From: an uncultured Aquimonas sp.
Lineage (GTDB): Bacteria > Pseudomonadota > Gammaproteobacteria > Xanthomonadales > Xanthomonadaceae
Assembly (NCBI RefSeq): GCF_937888285.1
Contig: NZ_CALART010000001.1
Location: 1 to 23,361, forward strand
Reading direction: 5' to 3'
Length of the DNA: 23,361 bases
Shown here in pieces: positions 8,966-17,274 of this stretch. Numbering within the stretch: the first letter of the stretch is position 1; each line of letters begins with the position of its first letter. Under the pieces are notes generated by a model, which saw only the letters and a list, made by a program, of their open reading frames with translations, ran no database searches and was not told the DNA's origin. Both the position numbers and the translations under genes were made by a program.

Positions 8966-11551
8966 TCAGGGCGGCGAAGCCTCGAAGCCGTCGGCGAACA
9001 GGGCGCTGCGCTGCGGCGAGCGCCAGGTGCGCTGCAGGAGGGAGGTCGATGTCCCTGCCAGCCCGCTGCGGTATTGCGCGGTGACCCGCAGCCACTGGCC
9101 ACCGAGCGCTGCGGGTGCCGACACGCACCAGCGCGTGCCCTCACGCTGGGCATCGCCGAGCAGTTGCCATTGGTCGCCGGTGTCCGAGCGCTCGAAGCGG
9201 GCGGCGAAGGGCCGCGGGGCCGCGCCTTCAGCGCTCCAGCAGAGCCGCGTGTCGGCCTGCTCCAGAAACCAGCGGTAGCGCGCCGGCTCGCGCAGGGCCA
9301 GCCGCGTGAAGCCCCCGCGCGAGCTGCCGCCGATGGCGACAGTCAGACCGCTGATCAGCAGATGCGCCCGGTCGTCCAGCGCCAGCGCGAAGACGAGTAA
9401 GCCCGTGGTCGGGTCCACTCCCGGGGTCGCGAACTCCGGGTCGCGGGCCCCGTTGTCGAGCAGGCGGGTGATCCCGGCCTGGGCCTGCCCCTGCACATTG
9501 CGGAAATCGCCGCCGACGATGACGCGCCCATCGGCCTGCTGCACCGCCGTGCGCACCGCGCCGTCCAGGCCGGCATCGGCGCGGAAGGTCGGGTCAAAGC
9601 GCCCGTCCGGAAGCAGCCTCACCAGATGTCGCCGTGGCTCGCCCCCGATCGCGCTGAAGTTGCCGCCCAGCAGCAGGCGGCCGTCGTCCAGCTCGAGGAT
9701 CAGATCGATCGTTCCGGCGACACCGTCCGGCACATCGAAGCCCGCCGCGAGCTGTCCGTCGGAGCCGAGCATCGCGAGGCCGCGCCGCGGCTGTCCCTGG
9801 TAGGTGTCGAACAGGCCGGCCACCAGCACGCGTCCGTCGCGCAGCACGCGCGCCGCGGTGACGCGCGAGGCATTGCCCCCGGCTGGAGCGAAGCTGGGAT
9901 CCAGGCTGCCATCGGCGAGCAGGCGCCCCAGCGAGGGGCGCCCCACGCCGTTGATCGACGTGAACTGCCCATAGGCCAGCCAACGGCCCTGCGGATCGCG
10001 ACTGAGACCCAGCATTTCCGTTGTGCCGCCCCCCAGGATCGACGCGAACGGCGCCAGCACGGTCGAGTTCGCGTCCATGCGCACGAAGCCCTCGCGGGTC
10101 AGTGCGCCGGCGCGGGTGAAATTGCCGCCCAGCAGCGTGCTGCCATCGTAGTCGAGCCACTGGACGAAGGCCTCGGCGAAACTGCCCGAGCGCGTCAGCC
10201 CGCTGGCCACGCCGAAGCTGGGATCCAGGACGCCATCGCGCGACCAGCGCGCCAGGCTGGCCCGGACTTCAGCGTTCACCCGGTTGAAGCCGCCTGCCAG
10301 CACCGGGCGCTTGCGTGTATCGAGGGCCAGCGCGTAGGCGATACCGGCGACAGATGAAGTGCTGAGGAGCGGCCGCTCGCGCAGCCCCTCCTCATCGAAG
10401 CGCACGAGGCCGCGCTGCAGGGCGCCGCCAACGGTCACGAAATCCCCGCCCACCAGCAGACCGCCGTCGGCCTGCACCAGCAGGGCACGTGCGCCGCGCG
10501 TGTCGAGCGCATCGGGCTCGAAGCCGCCGTCCAAGCCGCCGTCGGCGCGCAATCGGGCGAAGCCCCCCATGGGCACGCCGGCGACGCGGTCGAAGCTTCC
10601 CGCCAGCAGAATGCGATCGAGCTCGTCGATCGCCAGCGCATGTACCCCGGTACCGCCCAGCACCTGCGGATCGACGCCGCCGTCGAGACCGCCGTCCGCG
10701 TCGAGCCGCAGCAGGGCCCGCACAGCACTCTGCGCCTGGGTGGTGAACTGGCCGCCCACCCATAGCCGTTCGGAGCGGTCGAGCCGCAGGGCCTGCACCA
10801 CCCCGTTCAACTCGGGCAGCGCCGCAAGCGCGAGGGCGCGACCCGCGCGGTCGAGGAGGGCGAGGCGCGCCGCCGGCTGTGCGTCGAACCCGGTGAATTC
10901 GCCGCCGATCCAGAGCCGACCGTCCGCGCGCTGCACCAGCGCCCGCACGCGCCCGTCGGCGCCGACACCCGCGGCATAGGCGAGGTCCAGTCGGCCGTCC
11001 GCAGCGAGGCGCGCCACTCGCCCGCGCACCACACCACCGACCCGCGTGAAGGCGCCGCCGAGGATGACGCTCCCATCGGCCTGTGCCAGCAGTGCGTGCA
11101 CGCTGCCATTGGGTGCCGCCGTCACGCCGACGCCCGGCAGCAGCACGCCCTCTGGGCTGAGGCGAGCGACGTGCGCGCGGGGCTGGCCGTCGACCGCGGT
11201 GAATTCGCCGCCGATCCAGACGCTGCCGTCGCGCGCCACTGCGACCGCCAGCACCCGGCCGTTTGCCCCCTTGCCCGGATCGAAGCCGGCGTCCGCTTCG
11301 CCATTGGCATGCAGGCGAGCGATACCGCGGCGCTGGGCCCCACCGATGCGCCCGAAGTCGCCGCCGACGAAGGCGCGCCCGCTGGCGTCAAGGGCCAGGG
11401 CCAGCACTTCGCCGTCGGGGTCGGGAGCGTAGAACTCCGGCAGCGCGTGGCTGGACGTGGCCGCGGTCAGCAGCCACAGGACGAGCAGGGCGGCGAGCGG
11501 GCGAAACGGGGCGCGGCCCGAATCCGGGCGAGCGTGCAGTGGGCGATCCAT
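8966..11551 (-). CDS. Secreted delta-60 repeat (DUF5122) beta-propeller-like protein
   Basis: Product of 861 residues. An N-terminal signal peptide has the hydrophobic stretch AALLVLWLLTAATSSHA, with likely cleavage after A36, so it is exported. From about residue 45 to 740 there are about 14 repeats of some 45-55 residues built around GGxF (VGGDF, IGGEF, LGGAF, VGGQF, LAGSF, LGGNF), alternating with ARL-x-x-DG-x-LD. This is the delta-60 / DUF5122 pattern, presumed to fold as beta-propeller blades. A tail domain with two cysteines (RLCWS, RWCVS) follows, ending in LFADGFEASPP. The tail resembles a recurrent C-terminus of secreted Lysobacterales proteins. Function unknown. Its nearest upstream neighbours on the strand are the sigma factor/kinase pair, 377 bases away; it may be one of their targets, but that is inference. 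Confidence 0.85.
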   Translation of the reverse strand: MDRPLHARPDSGRAPFRPLAALLVLWLLTAATSSHALPEFYAPDPDGEVLALALDASGRAFVGGDFGRIGGAQRRGIARLHANGEADAGFDPGKGANGRVLAVAVARDGSVWIGGEFTAVDGQPRAHVARLSPEGVLLPGVGVTAAPNGSVHALLAQADGSVILGGAFTRVGGVVRGRVARLAADGRLDLAYAAGVGADGRVRALVQRADGRLWIGGEFTGFDAQPAARLALLDRAGRALALAALPELNGVVQALRLDRSERLWVGGQFTTQAQSAVRALLRLDADGGLDGGVDPQVLGGTGVHALAIDELDRILLAGSFDRVAGVPMGGFARLRADGGLDGGFEPDALDTRGARALLVQADGGLLVGGDFVTVGGALQRGLVRFDEEGLRERPLLSTSSVAGIAYALALDTRKRPVLAGGFNRVNAEVRASLARWSRDGVLDPSFGVASGLTRSGSFAEAFVQWLDYDGSTLLGGNFTRAGALTREGFVRMDANSTVLAPFASILGGGTTEMLGLSRDPQGRWLAYGQFTSINGVGRPSLGRLLADGSLDPSFAPAGGNASRVTAARVLRDGRVLVAGLFDTYQGQPRRGLAMLGSDGQLAAGFDVPDGVAGTIDLILELDDGRLLLGGNFSAIGGEPRRHLVRLLPDGRFDPTFRADAGLDGAVRTAVQQADGRVIVGGDFRNVQGQAQAGITRLLDNGARDPEFATPGVDPTTGLLVFALALDDRAHLLISGLTVAIGGSSRGGFTRLALREPARYRWFLEQADTRLCWSAEGAAPRPFAARFERSDTGDQWQLLGDAQREGTRWCVSAPAALGGQWLRVTAQYRSGLAGTSTSLLQRTWRSPQRSALFADGFEASPP

Positions 11552-11928
11552 GGAAGCATCCAGACGTGGCCGATCGTGCCCGGGAAAGCGGGAAACCGCG
11601 CCTCGGCCCTTAAGGCAAGGCTGCGGAATCCAGCCGAACGGCGGTCTTCAATCACTGCGCCGTTCGATCCTCTCGCCTGCACGCACGGGGACGCTTCGCG
11701 GAAATGGCGAACCGATGATGTTCAACGCCCCCCGCGCCGCCGCGCGGGCCCGCGGCGCTCCCGGGCGCGCGACAACGATCAAGACGCCGTCGCGGGGGCG
11801 CCTTCGGACGCTCGCGGCGAGGCGCACTCGGTGGATACGAGGGTGTCTGGTCAACCGGATGAGTCGGGATTCGCGTCGCGCGCGGCCGCCGCGGGCGTGC
11901 AGAGGCGGCCGCAGCAGGCGGAGGGTTC
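11552..11928. other. Gap between delta-60 gene and kinase, no gene
   Basis: No credible coding frame is present; the open frames give Arg/Pro/Ala-rich peptides. Visible structure: two GCGGCCGC palindromes (11882-11889, 11906-11913), which could form a hairpin just after the kinase stop; a 12-base palindrome CGCGGGCCCGCG (11743-11754); and the inverted repeat listed at 11635-11666. A promoter for the delta-60 gene must lie here if it is not cotranscribed with the kinase; I see no convincing sigma-70 boxes. Confidence 0.5.
11635..11666. promoter_or_regulatory. Inverted repeat CGAACGGCG upstream of delta-60 gene
   Basis: CGAACGGCG (11635-11643) and CGCCGTTCG (11658-11666) are perfect 9-base arms separated by 14 bases, located 84-115 bases before the delta-60 start codon on the minus strand. 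It could be an operator or a leader hairpin. Confidence 0.35.
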
Positions 11929-14637
11929 TCAGGGGGCGGATGCACCCAGCGACCTGCCAAGCGCCTCCAGCTCGTTCCGCATCAGGACGCCGGGCGCCCA
12001 GACGGGCCTGAGCACATGCGCGGCGTCCTCGAAGCGCTGCCGCGCCGCCTCGCGCTGACCCGCCGCCAGCAGCGCGCGCGACCACCACAGGTCGAGCTTC
12101 GCCACATCGGGATGGCGCTCGCCCATCTCAGCCGCAAGGAAGGCGCGCGCTTCCGAGAAGTGGCGGATAGCCGCCTCGGGTTGCGATTCAAGCAGGGCGA
12201 GCCGGCCGCGCAGGCGCAGCAGCAGCATGCGGTCGAAGCGCTCTGCGACGAAGCCGCTGGCGGCAATGGCCTCCAGCTGGGCGTGGGCCTGCTGCGGCAG
12301 GCCACGCTCGACCGCAAGCACGCCGAGAAAGATGCGGCTGACCACGGTTTCGAAGTGGGCCGGCCCCAGCAGCTCAAGCCGCGTGCGCAGCGCCGCCTCC
12401 TGCAGCGACTGCGCCTCCTCGTGCTGGCCAAGGCGGGCCAGCAGATCGCCGAGGTTGCTCTGTGCACGCGCCATGGGGACGCTGCGCTCGGGCTGGACGC
12501 GCAGCCGCAGGCGCAGCGATTCGCGCAGGTAGGGCAGCGCAGACAGCGGGTCACCGCGGTCCACGGCGAGCGCACCCAGATTGTTCAGCGCCATCGCATG
12601 CTGCGGACTGTCCGCACCGTAGACGGCGATCGCGCCCTCCGCCTGCACGCGGTAGGCGAGGTCCGCCTCCTCGTAGCGCCCAAGGTCATGCAGGGCCGCG
12701 CCCAGGTCCGCCTGCGCCGTGACCGCGCCGGCGCTCTGTCGCGCGTCCGCGGACAGACTCTCCAGCAGCCGACGGTAGAGTTCGACGGCCTCTTCGCCGC
12801 GGCCCTGATCGCGCACCGCGCGGGCGATGCTGGACTCCAGCGAACGCAGCGCCGGCGAACGGGCGCCGAGGCGCGCGGCGGCGCGTGCATGGGCCGCCCG
12901 CAGGACGCGCTCGCTGTCGACGTAGCGGGCCAGCAGCCAGTACACCTCGCCCTGCTGTTCGAGCACCCGCTGCAGCGGATCGGATTCGCCTGCCGGGAGC
13001 CCATTCGCCACCCGCTCGGCCTCGTCCAGTCGGGACAGCGCTTCGTCCAGGCGGCCGGCGGATTCGAAGGCCGCCGCCTCGGCCAGCAGCACCGCCAGCG
13101 CCACGTGACCGGCGCCCGACCTTGCGCCATCGACGAAGCCGGCGTGCCCGCGCGCGCGCGCCGCCGACGCCAGCGCAGCGTCGATCTCCCGCGCCTGCGC
13201 CCGCTGGGTCGCCTGTTCGGCGGCACTGAGCGCCGCCGATGCGTGGGCGCCGGCTTCGGCGTGCAGGCGCTCGGCCGCTGCCCAGGCGCGCAGCGCCGGC
13301 TGGGGCAGACCCAGATTGCGGTGGATCGCCCCCAGAGTGTCGTACAGGCGCGCACGCACCTGCGGGTCGAGCGCAGTCTGCGCATCGACCGCCTGCAGGC
13401 CCTCGGCCAGCACGCTGCGCAGGTCGCGCTCGACAGCGCGTGGGTCGAAGGGATCGGCACCGCGGAACACGCCGACCAGCAGATCGGTGGTGCGCTCGGC
13501 GGTGCGCGCCTCGCGCTCGGCGCGGGCCTCGGCGGCCAGGGCGCGGTCGCGCTCGCGCACGAGGCCGTAGGTGAAGGCGAGGCTGGCGCAGGCAGCCAGC
13601 GCCGCCGCCGCGACGGCCCAGCGATGCCGCCGCAGGAAGCGCCCACTTCGGTACCGCCAGCCACCGGCGCGCGCCTGCACCGGCGCCCCGTCCAGCAGGC
13701 GTCGCACATCGTCGCCCAGAGCCGCCGCGCTGGGATAGCGCGCGCCCGGCTCGTCCCGCGTCGCCCGCTCGATGATCGACGCGAGATCGCGCCGCCAGCC
13801 GCGCGGCGGCGCAGGCAGCAGCTCGCGCAGGATCACGCCGAGGCTGAAGACATCGCTGGCGACACCCACGGGTTCGCCGCGCGCCTGCTCCGGGCTGGCA
13901 TAGCCCGGTGTCAGCAGGCGCAGCCCCTGGGTCTCGGCGTCCTCGCCCTCGCCCATCCAGGCGGCGATGCCGAAGTCGAGCAGGCGCGCGCGGCCCCGCG
14001 CGTCCACACGGATGTTGGCGGGCTTCAGGTCGCGGTGCAGGACCAGCTGGCCATGCGCGTAGGACACCGCATCGACCACCTGCAGCCACAGCTGCAGGGC
14101 CTGCGCCGGGGCCGCGAGCGAGCGCTCGGACCAGGCCGCGAGCGTTTCGCCTTCGACGAACTCCATGGCGAGCCAGGGCTGGCCGTCTGCACTCAAGCCG
14201 CCATCCAGCAGCCGGGCGATGCCGGGATGCTCCAGCCGCGCCAGCAGCCGGCGCTCGCGCTCGAAGCGCAGGCGCCGCTCGCCATCGGGAAAGCCCCGCA
14301 GCAGCTTGATCGCCACCTGCTGCGCATACAGGCCGTCGTCGCGCAGGGCCCGGTACACCACCCCCATGCCGCCGCGGCCGACCTCTTCCAGCAGCCGCCA
14401 GGGCCCGAGGCTGCGGCCTTCGAGCCCGGCGGAGAGCTCCAGCGTGCGCGCCACCCGCACCGGTGCCTGCAGGGCCTCGCTGGTGCCCGCCTCGGCCGCC
14501 AGCAGCGAACGCACTTCAGCGCGGACCTCGGCATCTTCGCAGGCCGCGAGCAGCGCTTCGCGCGCAGTCGGATCGGCTTCGTCCGCGGCCGCATGGAACA
14601 GGGCCTCGACCTCACGCCAGCGCTCTGGATCCAGCAT
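11929..14637 (-). CDS. Transmembrane Ser/Thr protein kinase with TPR region
   Basis: Product of 902 residues. An N-terminal segment (1-75) precedes a Hanks-type kinase domain: glycine loop GRGGMG (87-92), VAIK with the ATP lysine K111, helix-C glutamate E128, catalytic HRDLKPAN (201-208), DFG (221-223), activation segment ending TPGYASPEQ (243-251) and SDVFSLGVIL (261-270). All catalytic residues are intact. An arginine-rich juxtamembrane stretch and one hydrophobic helix (about 340-360) follow. A long alpha-helical TPR region (about 370-900) is then predicted to face the periplasm. The ATG lies 9 bases after the stop of the sigma-factor gene; its GAGG ribosome site overlaps that stop, implying tight co-expression. 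Such kinases phosphorylate the neighbouring ECF sigma factor in Vibrio and Xanthomonas; here that role is inferred. Confidence 0.9.
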   Translation of the reverse strand: MLDPERWREVEALFHAAADEADPTAREALLAACEDAEVRAEVRSLLAAEAGTSEALQAPVRVARTLELSAGLEGRSLGPWRLLEEVGRGGMGVVYRALRDDGLYAQQVAIKLLRGFPDGERRLRFERERRLLARLEHPGIARLLDGGLSADGQPWLAMEFVEGETLAAWSERSLAAPAQALQLWLQVVDAVSYAHGQLVLHRDLKPANIRVDARGRARLLDFGIAAWMGEGEDAETQGLRLLTPGYASPEQARGEPVGVASDVFSLGVILRELLPAPPRGWRRDLASIIERATRDEPGARYPSAAALGDDVRRLLDGAPVQARAGGWRYRSGRFLRRHRWAVAAAALAACASLAFTYGLVRERDRALAAEARAEREARTAERTTDLLVGVFRGADPFDPRAVERDLRSVLAEGLQAVDAQTALDPQVRARLYDTLGAIHRNLGLPQPALRAWAAAERLHAEAGAHASAALSAAEQATQRAQAREIDAALASAARARGHAGFVDGARSGAGHVALAVLLAEAAAFESAGRLDEALSRLDEAERVANGLPAGESDPLQRVLEQQGEVYWLLARYVDSERVLRAAHARAAARLGARSPALRSLESSIARAVRDQGRGEEAVELYRRLLESLSADARQSAGAVTAQADLGAALHDLGRYEEADLAYRVQAEGAIAVYGADSPQHAMALNNLGALAVDRGDPLSALPYLRESLRLRLRVQPERSVPMARAQSNLGDLLARLGQHEEAQSLQEAALRTRLELLGPAHFETVVSRIFLGVLAVERGLPQQAHAQLEAIAASGFVAERFDRMLLLRLRGRLALLESQPEAAIRHFSEARAFLAAEMGERHPDVAKLDLWWSRALLAAGQREAARQRFEDAAHVLRPVWAPGVLMRNELEALGRSLGASAP

Positions 14638-14646
14638 GTGCAGGCC

Positions 14647-15240
14647 TCAGGCGAGCTCACGCTTGAGGAAGGCCCGGGCGAGGCGCAGATCGCGCTCGAT
14701 GGTGCCCAGCGACACGCCCAGCAACTCGGCGATCTCGGGCTGGCTCAGCCCACCGAACACATGCAGCTGCAGGGCCTGCGCCTTGCGCGCGTCCTGCGCC
14801 TGCAGTGCGCCGAGCGCGGCATCCAGGCTCAGCAGATCGGCCGCTTCCGGCAGCTCGGCCGCCAGCTCGACATCCAGCGTCACCCGCAGACCATCGCGCT
14901 TGGCCGCCAGCCGGGCACGCGCGTGATCGACGAGGATCCGCCGCATCATCAGTGCCGCGATCGCCAGCAGATGCGCGCGGTCGCGGAACGGCCCCTCGAC
15001 CTCGCGCAGGCGCAGCCAGGCCTCGTGGGCGAGGTCGGTGGGGCGCAGCGTGTGCTCGGGGCGCTCGCCGCGCAGGCTGCGTGCGGCCAGCTGGCGCAGC
15101 CCGGCATAGACCTCGCGCAGCAGGGCGTCGAACGGGCGTGTGCTGGCGGCGGGCGGCGTGGCGCCGGTCGTGGCCGACCACTGTGCCAACAACGCCTCCA
15201 GCTCCATGTCCACACTGGACCGATCGAGCCCGGTCTCCAT
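14647..15240 (-). CDS. ECF-type RNA polymerase sigma factor (phospho-activated class)
   Basis: Product of 197 residues with sigma region 2 (about 35-110) and region 4 helix-turn-helix (about 150-190, LSQPEIAELLGVSLGTIERD), like the TIGR02999/ECF43-type family. In region 2.2 the usual acidic DAED-L-x-Q-E patch reads R-P-T-D-L-A-H-E (66-73): the first acid is R66 and the glutamate is T68. In kinase-linked ECFs a threonine in this helix is phosphorylated to restore RNA polymerase binding. The frame is open far upstream into the threonine aldolase gene, but the ATG at 15240 (METGLDRSS) has CAGGGGG just upstream and gives the family length. A second ATG lies at 15207. No anti-sigma gene is nearby; the kinase gene follows after 9 bases. 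Confidence 0.9.
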   Translation of the reverse strand: METGLDRSSVDMELEALLAQWSATTGATPPAASTRPFDALLREVYAGLRQLAARSLRGERPEHTLRPTDLAHEAWLRLREVEGPFRDRAHLLAIAALMMRRILVDHARARLAAKRDGLRVTLDVELAAELPEAADLLSLDAALGALQAQDARKAQALQLHVFGGLSQPEIAELLGVSLGTIERDLRLARAFLKRELA

Positions 15241-15394
15241 GCCCCCTGCCCCTGCTTCGCTCAACGAAGGGCGAGAGCTTAGCAACGCGGCGCAGCGGTT
15301 CCGTGCACTGGCAGTCCGGCAAGCGCTGAAACCAGGCGCCTGCGCCCGGCTGCGGCCGCGTCGCCCCTGCGGTCCGCCAGCAGGCTCAGGCGGT

Positions 15395-16402
15395 TCAGCC
15401 CAGCGCCGCGGCGAAGGCCTGCCGGGTGCGCTCGATGGCTGCGTCATCGATGTCCAGATGCGTGGCAAGACGGAGGCGCGGCCCGCCGATCGAGGCCAGG
15501 ATGCCGGCCGCGGCGAAAGCCGCTCGCAGTGCGTCCAGCCGGGCCTCGGGCACCCGCACGAACAGCAGGTTGGTCGGCGTCGGCTCGACCTTGAGGCCCA
15601 GTGCGGCCAGGCCGCTTGCGAGTTCCGATGCCCGTCGATGGTCCTCGGCCAGACGCGCGACATGATGATCCAGCGCATGGATGCAGCCGGCGGCGAGAAT
15701 GCCCGCCTGCCGCCAGCCGCCGCCCAGCACCTTGCGCCAGCGCCGCGCCTTCTCGACCAGCGCGGCGTTACCCAGCAGAACAGATCCCACCGGCGCCCCC
15801 AGCCCCTTCGACAGGCACACCGACACGCTGTCGAAGTGCCGGGTGATCTCAACGGCCGGCACGCCCTGCGCCACCGCCGCATTGAACAGGCGCGCGCCGT
15901 CGAGGTGCAGGCCGAGCCCGCGCTCCTTGCAAAGCGCGCGCGCCTCGGCGAGATAGTCCAGCGGCAGCGGCCGGCCGTGCCAGGTGTTCTCGAGGCAAAG
16001 AATCTTCGTGCGCGCGAAATGCGGATCGATCGGCTTGATCGCCGCCCGCACGGAGTCCAGGGGAATCGAGCCGTCGGCCGCCTGCGGCAGCGGCTGCGGC
16101 TGGATCGAACCCAGCACCGCCGCCCCACCGCCCTCGTACTTGTAGGTGTGCGCATCCATGCCGACGATGTACTCGTCACCGCGCTCGCAGTGCGCCATCA
16201 GCGCCAGCAGGTTCGACTGCGTGCCTGAGGGCACGAACAGCCCCGCCTCGAAGCCGAGCATGCCCGCGAGCTTCGCCTGCAGCGCATTGACCGTCGGGTC
16301 ATCGCCGTAGACGTCATCGCCGACTTCGGCTGCAAGCATGGCCGCGCGCATCGCAGCGGTCGGGCGGGTGACGGTGTCGGAGCGGAGGTCGATGGGGGGC
16401 AT
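15395..16402 (-). CDS. ltaE: Low-specificity L-threonine aldolase
   Basis: PLP enzyme that cleaves L-threonine/L-allo-threonine to glycine and acetaldehyde; cytoplasmic, fold-type I. The 335-residue protein begins MPPIDLRSDTVTRPT, the classic family start. It contains GDDVYGDDP (28-36), VPSGTQSN (57-64), a HLDGAR motif (166-171; D168 binds the PLP ring) and the Schiff-base lysine K199 in VCLSKGLGAPVGS. ATG at 16402 is chosen by homology. In-frame ATGs at 16441 (with GGAG very close) and 16468 would add low-complexity residues and cannot be fully excluded. It is separated from the downstream sigma gene by 154 bases, with no clear sign of cotranscription. Confidence 0.93.
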   Translation of the reverse strand: MPPIDLRSDTVTRPTAAMRAAMLAAEVGDDVYGDDPTVNALQAKLAGMLGFEAGLFVPSGTQSNLLALMAHCERGDEYIVGMDAHTYKYEGGGAAVLGSIQPQPLPQAADGSIPLDSVRAAIKPIDPHFARTKILCLENTWHGRPLPLDYLAEARALCKERGLGLHLDGARLFNAAVAQGVPAVEITRHFDSVSVCLSKGLGAPVGSVLLGNAALVEKARRWRKVLGGGWRQAGILAAGCIHALDHHVARLAEDHRRASELASGLAALGLKVEPTPTNLLFVRVPEARLDALRAAFAAAGILASIGGPRLRLATHLDIDDAAIERTRQAFAAALG

Positions 16403-17274
16403 GGGTAGCGGTGGCGACGAAGGGAATGACGAAGCCTCCATGCTCCGCGCCGGCGGGGCCAGTGTCATTGGGTGGCCTCGTCCGCCGGCGTGCGGGTGGG
16501 AGACGGGCACAGTGCGCACATGGGTCGATGAGGCCGCGCGGCCGGCACCATCACCTGCGACGCGATACGATGCGAGCGAAGTAGGCGCTGGACCTGTGCG
16601 ACATCAAATCAAGGCGACAAGCTTGACACTAAGGGTCCGAGCGCTTGCACATGCAGGGAAAGCGGATTGCAGATACGGCGCGGCTAGCGGCGCGCCCATG
16701 CCATTGATTGTCCAGCGCTTACGCCCTGCTCTTTGCAAAAACTGAAACCAGCGTCTGTAGGTCCTTAGGGCTGGCCGGGACGAGTCGCGACGACTTCGCT
16801 GCCGCCAAAACAGTGTCCTGACTGCAGCCGCCGCGCGCGAGCTCGTGATCGCGCGTGCGGCCACAGCGGCAAAGCCCTGTCGCCCAGTGTCATCGTCGTG
16901 TCAGCCAACGCGGTGCTTCGGCAACGCGCATCCGGTCGCTGCAGCGCCTCCCGGGACCGGTGCAGCCCACGTCTCGTGCACGGACACGATGGAGATCGAT
17001 CTCCTCTCCCCACGCCGTGCCACTAGAATGCGGGCGACCGCAAGAAGACAAACCCACGCAGACGGCGACGGACACCACGCCAGCACGGAAGATGGCTCCG
17101 GCGGACCTGGCCCAAGAACCCCGACATCGGTTGCGACGCCCTAACCTGCCCCGTGCCGCAGGCATGATTCTCGCGGGAGTTCGCTGGTTCTGGCCTGCGC
17201 TGGGTCAAGACGGAGCCGCGTGACGCAAGGCCGGTGATCACACAATCCATGCTGGACTTTCAGGCGCCTCACCC
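16403..17274. other. Long gap without a confident gene
   Basis: About 870 bases between the divergent ltaE and the DUF262 gene. The frames open here give composition-driven peptides with no family resemblance. A 43-codon frame at 17092-17223 (starting MAPADLAQEPRH) is possible but has no clear ribosome site. The visible signal is a 14-base palindrome with an adjacent -10-like box (16991-17029). The size and mixed composition of this gap beside a putative defence module suggest it may be a remodelled insertion junction, but no flanking direct repeats or integrase were seen. Confidence 0.5.
16991..17029 (+). promoter_or_regulatory. Candidate regulated promoter upstream of DUF262 gene
   Basis: GGAGATCGATCTCC (16991-17004) is a perfect 14-base palindrome overlapping the position of a -35 box for the -10-like TAGAAT at 17024-17029. 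The -35 itself is poor. The leader to the DUF262 ATG would be about 245 bases, which is long, so a second promoter closer in or a small leader frame may exist. Confidence 0.35.

Noticed and set aside
11652..11960. 102-residue Pro/Arg-rich minus-strand frame downstream of the kinase
   Set aside because: Low-complexity composition-driven product overlapping the kinase end in another frame; no start signal.
12016..15282. Very long plus-strand open frame opposite the kinase and sigma genes
   Set aside because: It is the antisense shadow of intact, recognisable genes; the product is His/Gln/Arg-rich without domains, a product of high GC.
14647..16179. 510-codon version of the sigma factor extending through ltaE
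   Set aside because: Only residues from METGLDRSS on resemble a sigma factor; the extension is out-of-frame ltaE sequence. The ATG at 15240 has a ribosome site.
16623..16652. TTGACA as a -35 box for a plus-strand promoter
   Set aside because: No -10-like hexamer at 16-18 base spacing; TTGCAC/GCACAT does not fit.
17092..17223. 43-residue frame starting MAPADLAQEPRH as a gene
   Set aside because: No clear ribosome site, no recognisable motif; kept only as a possibility in the gap description.
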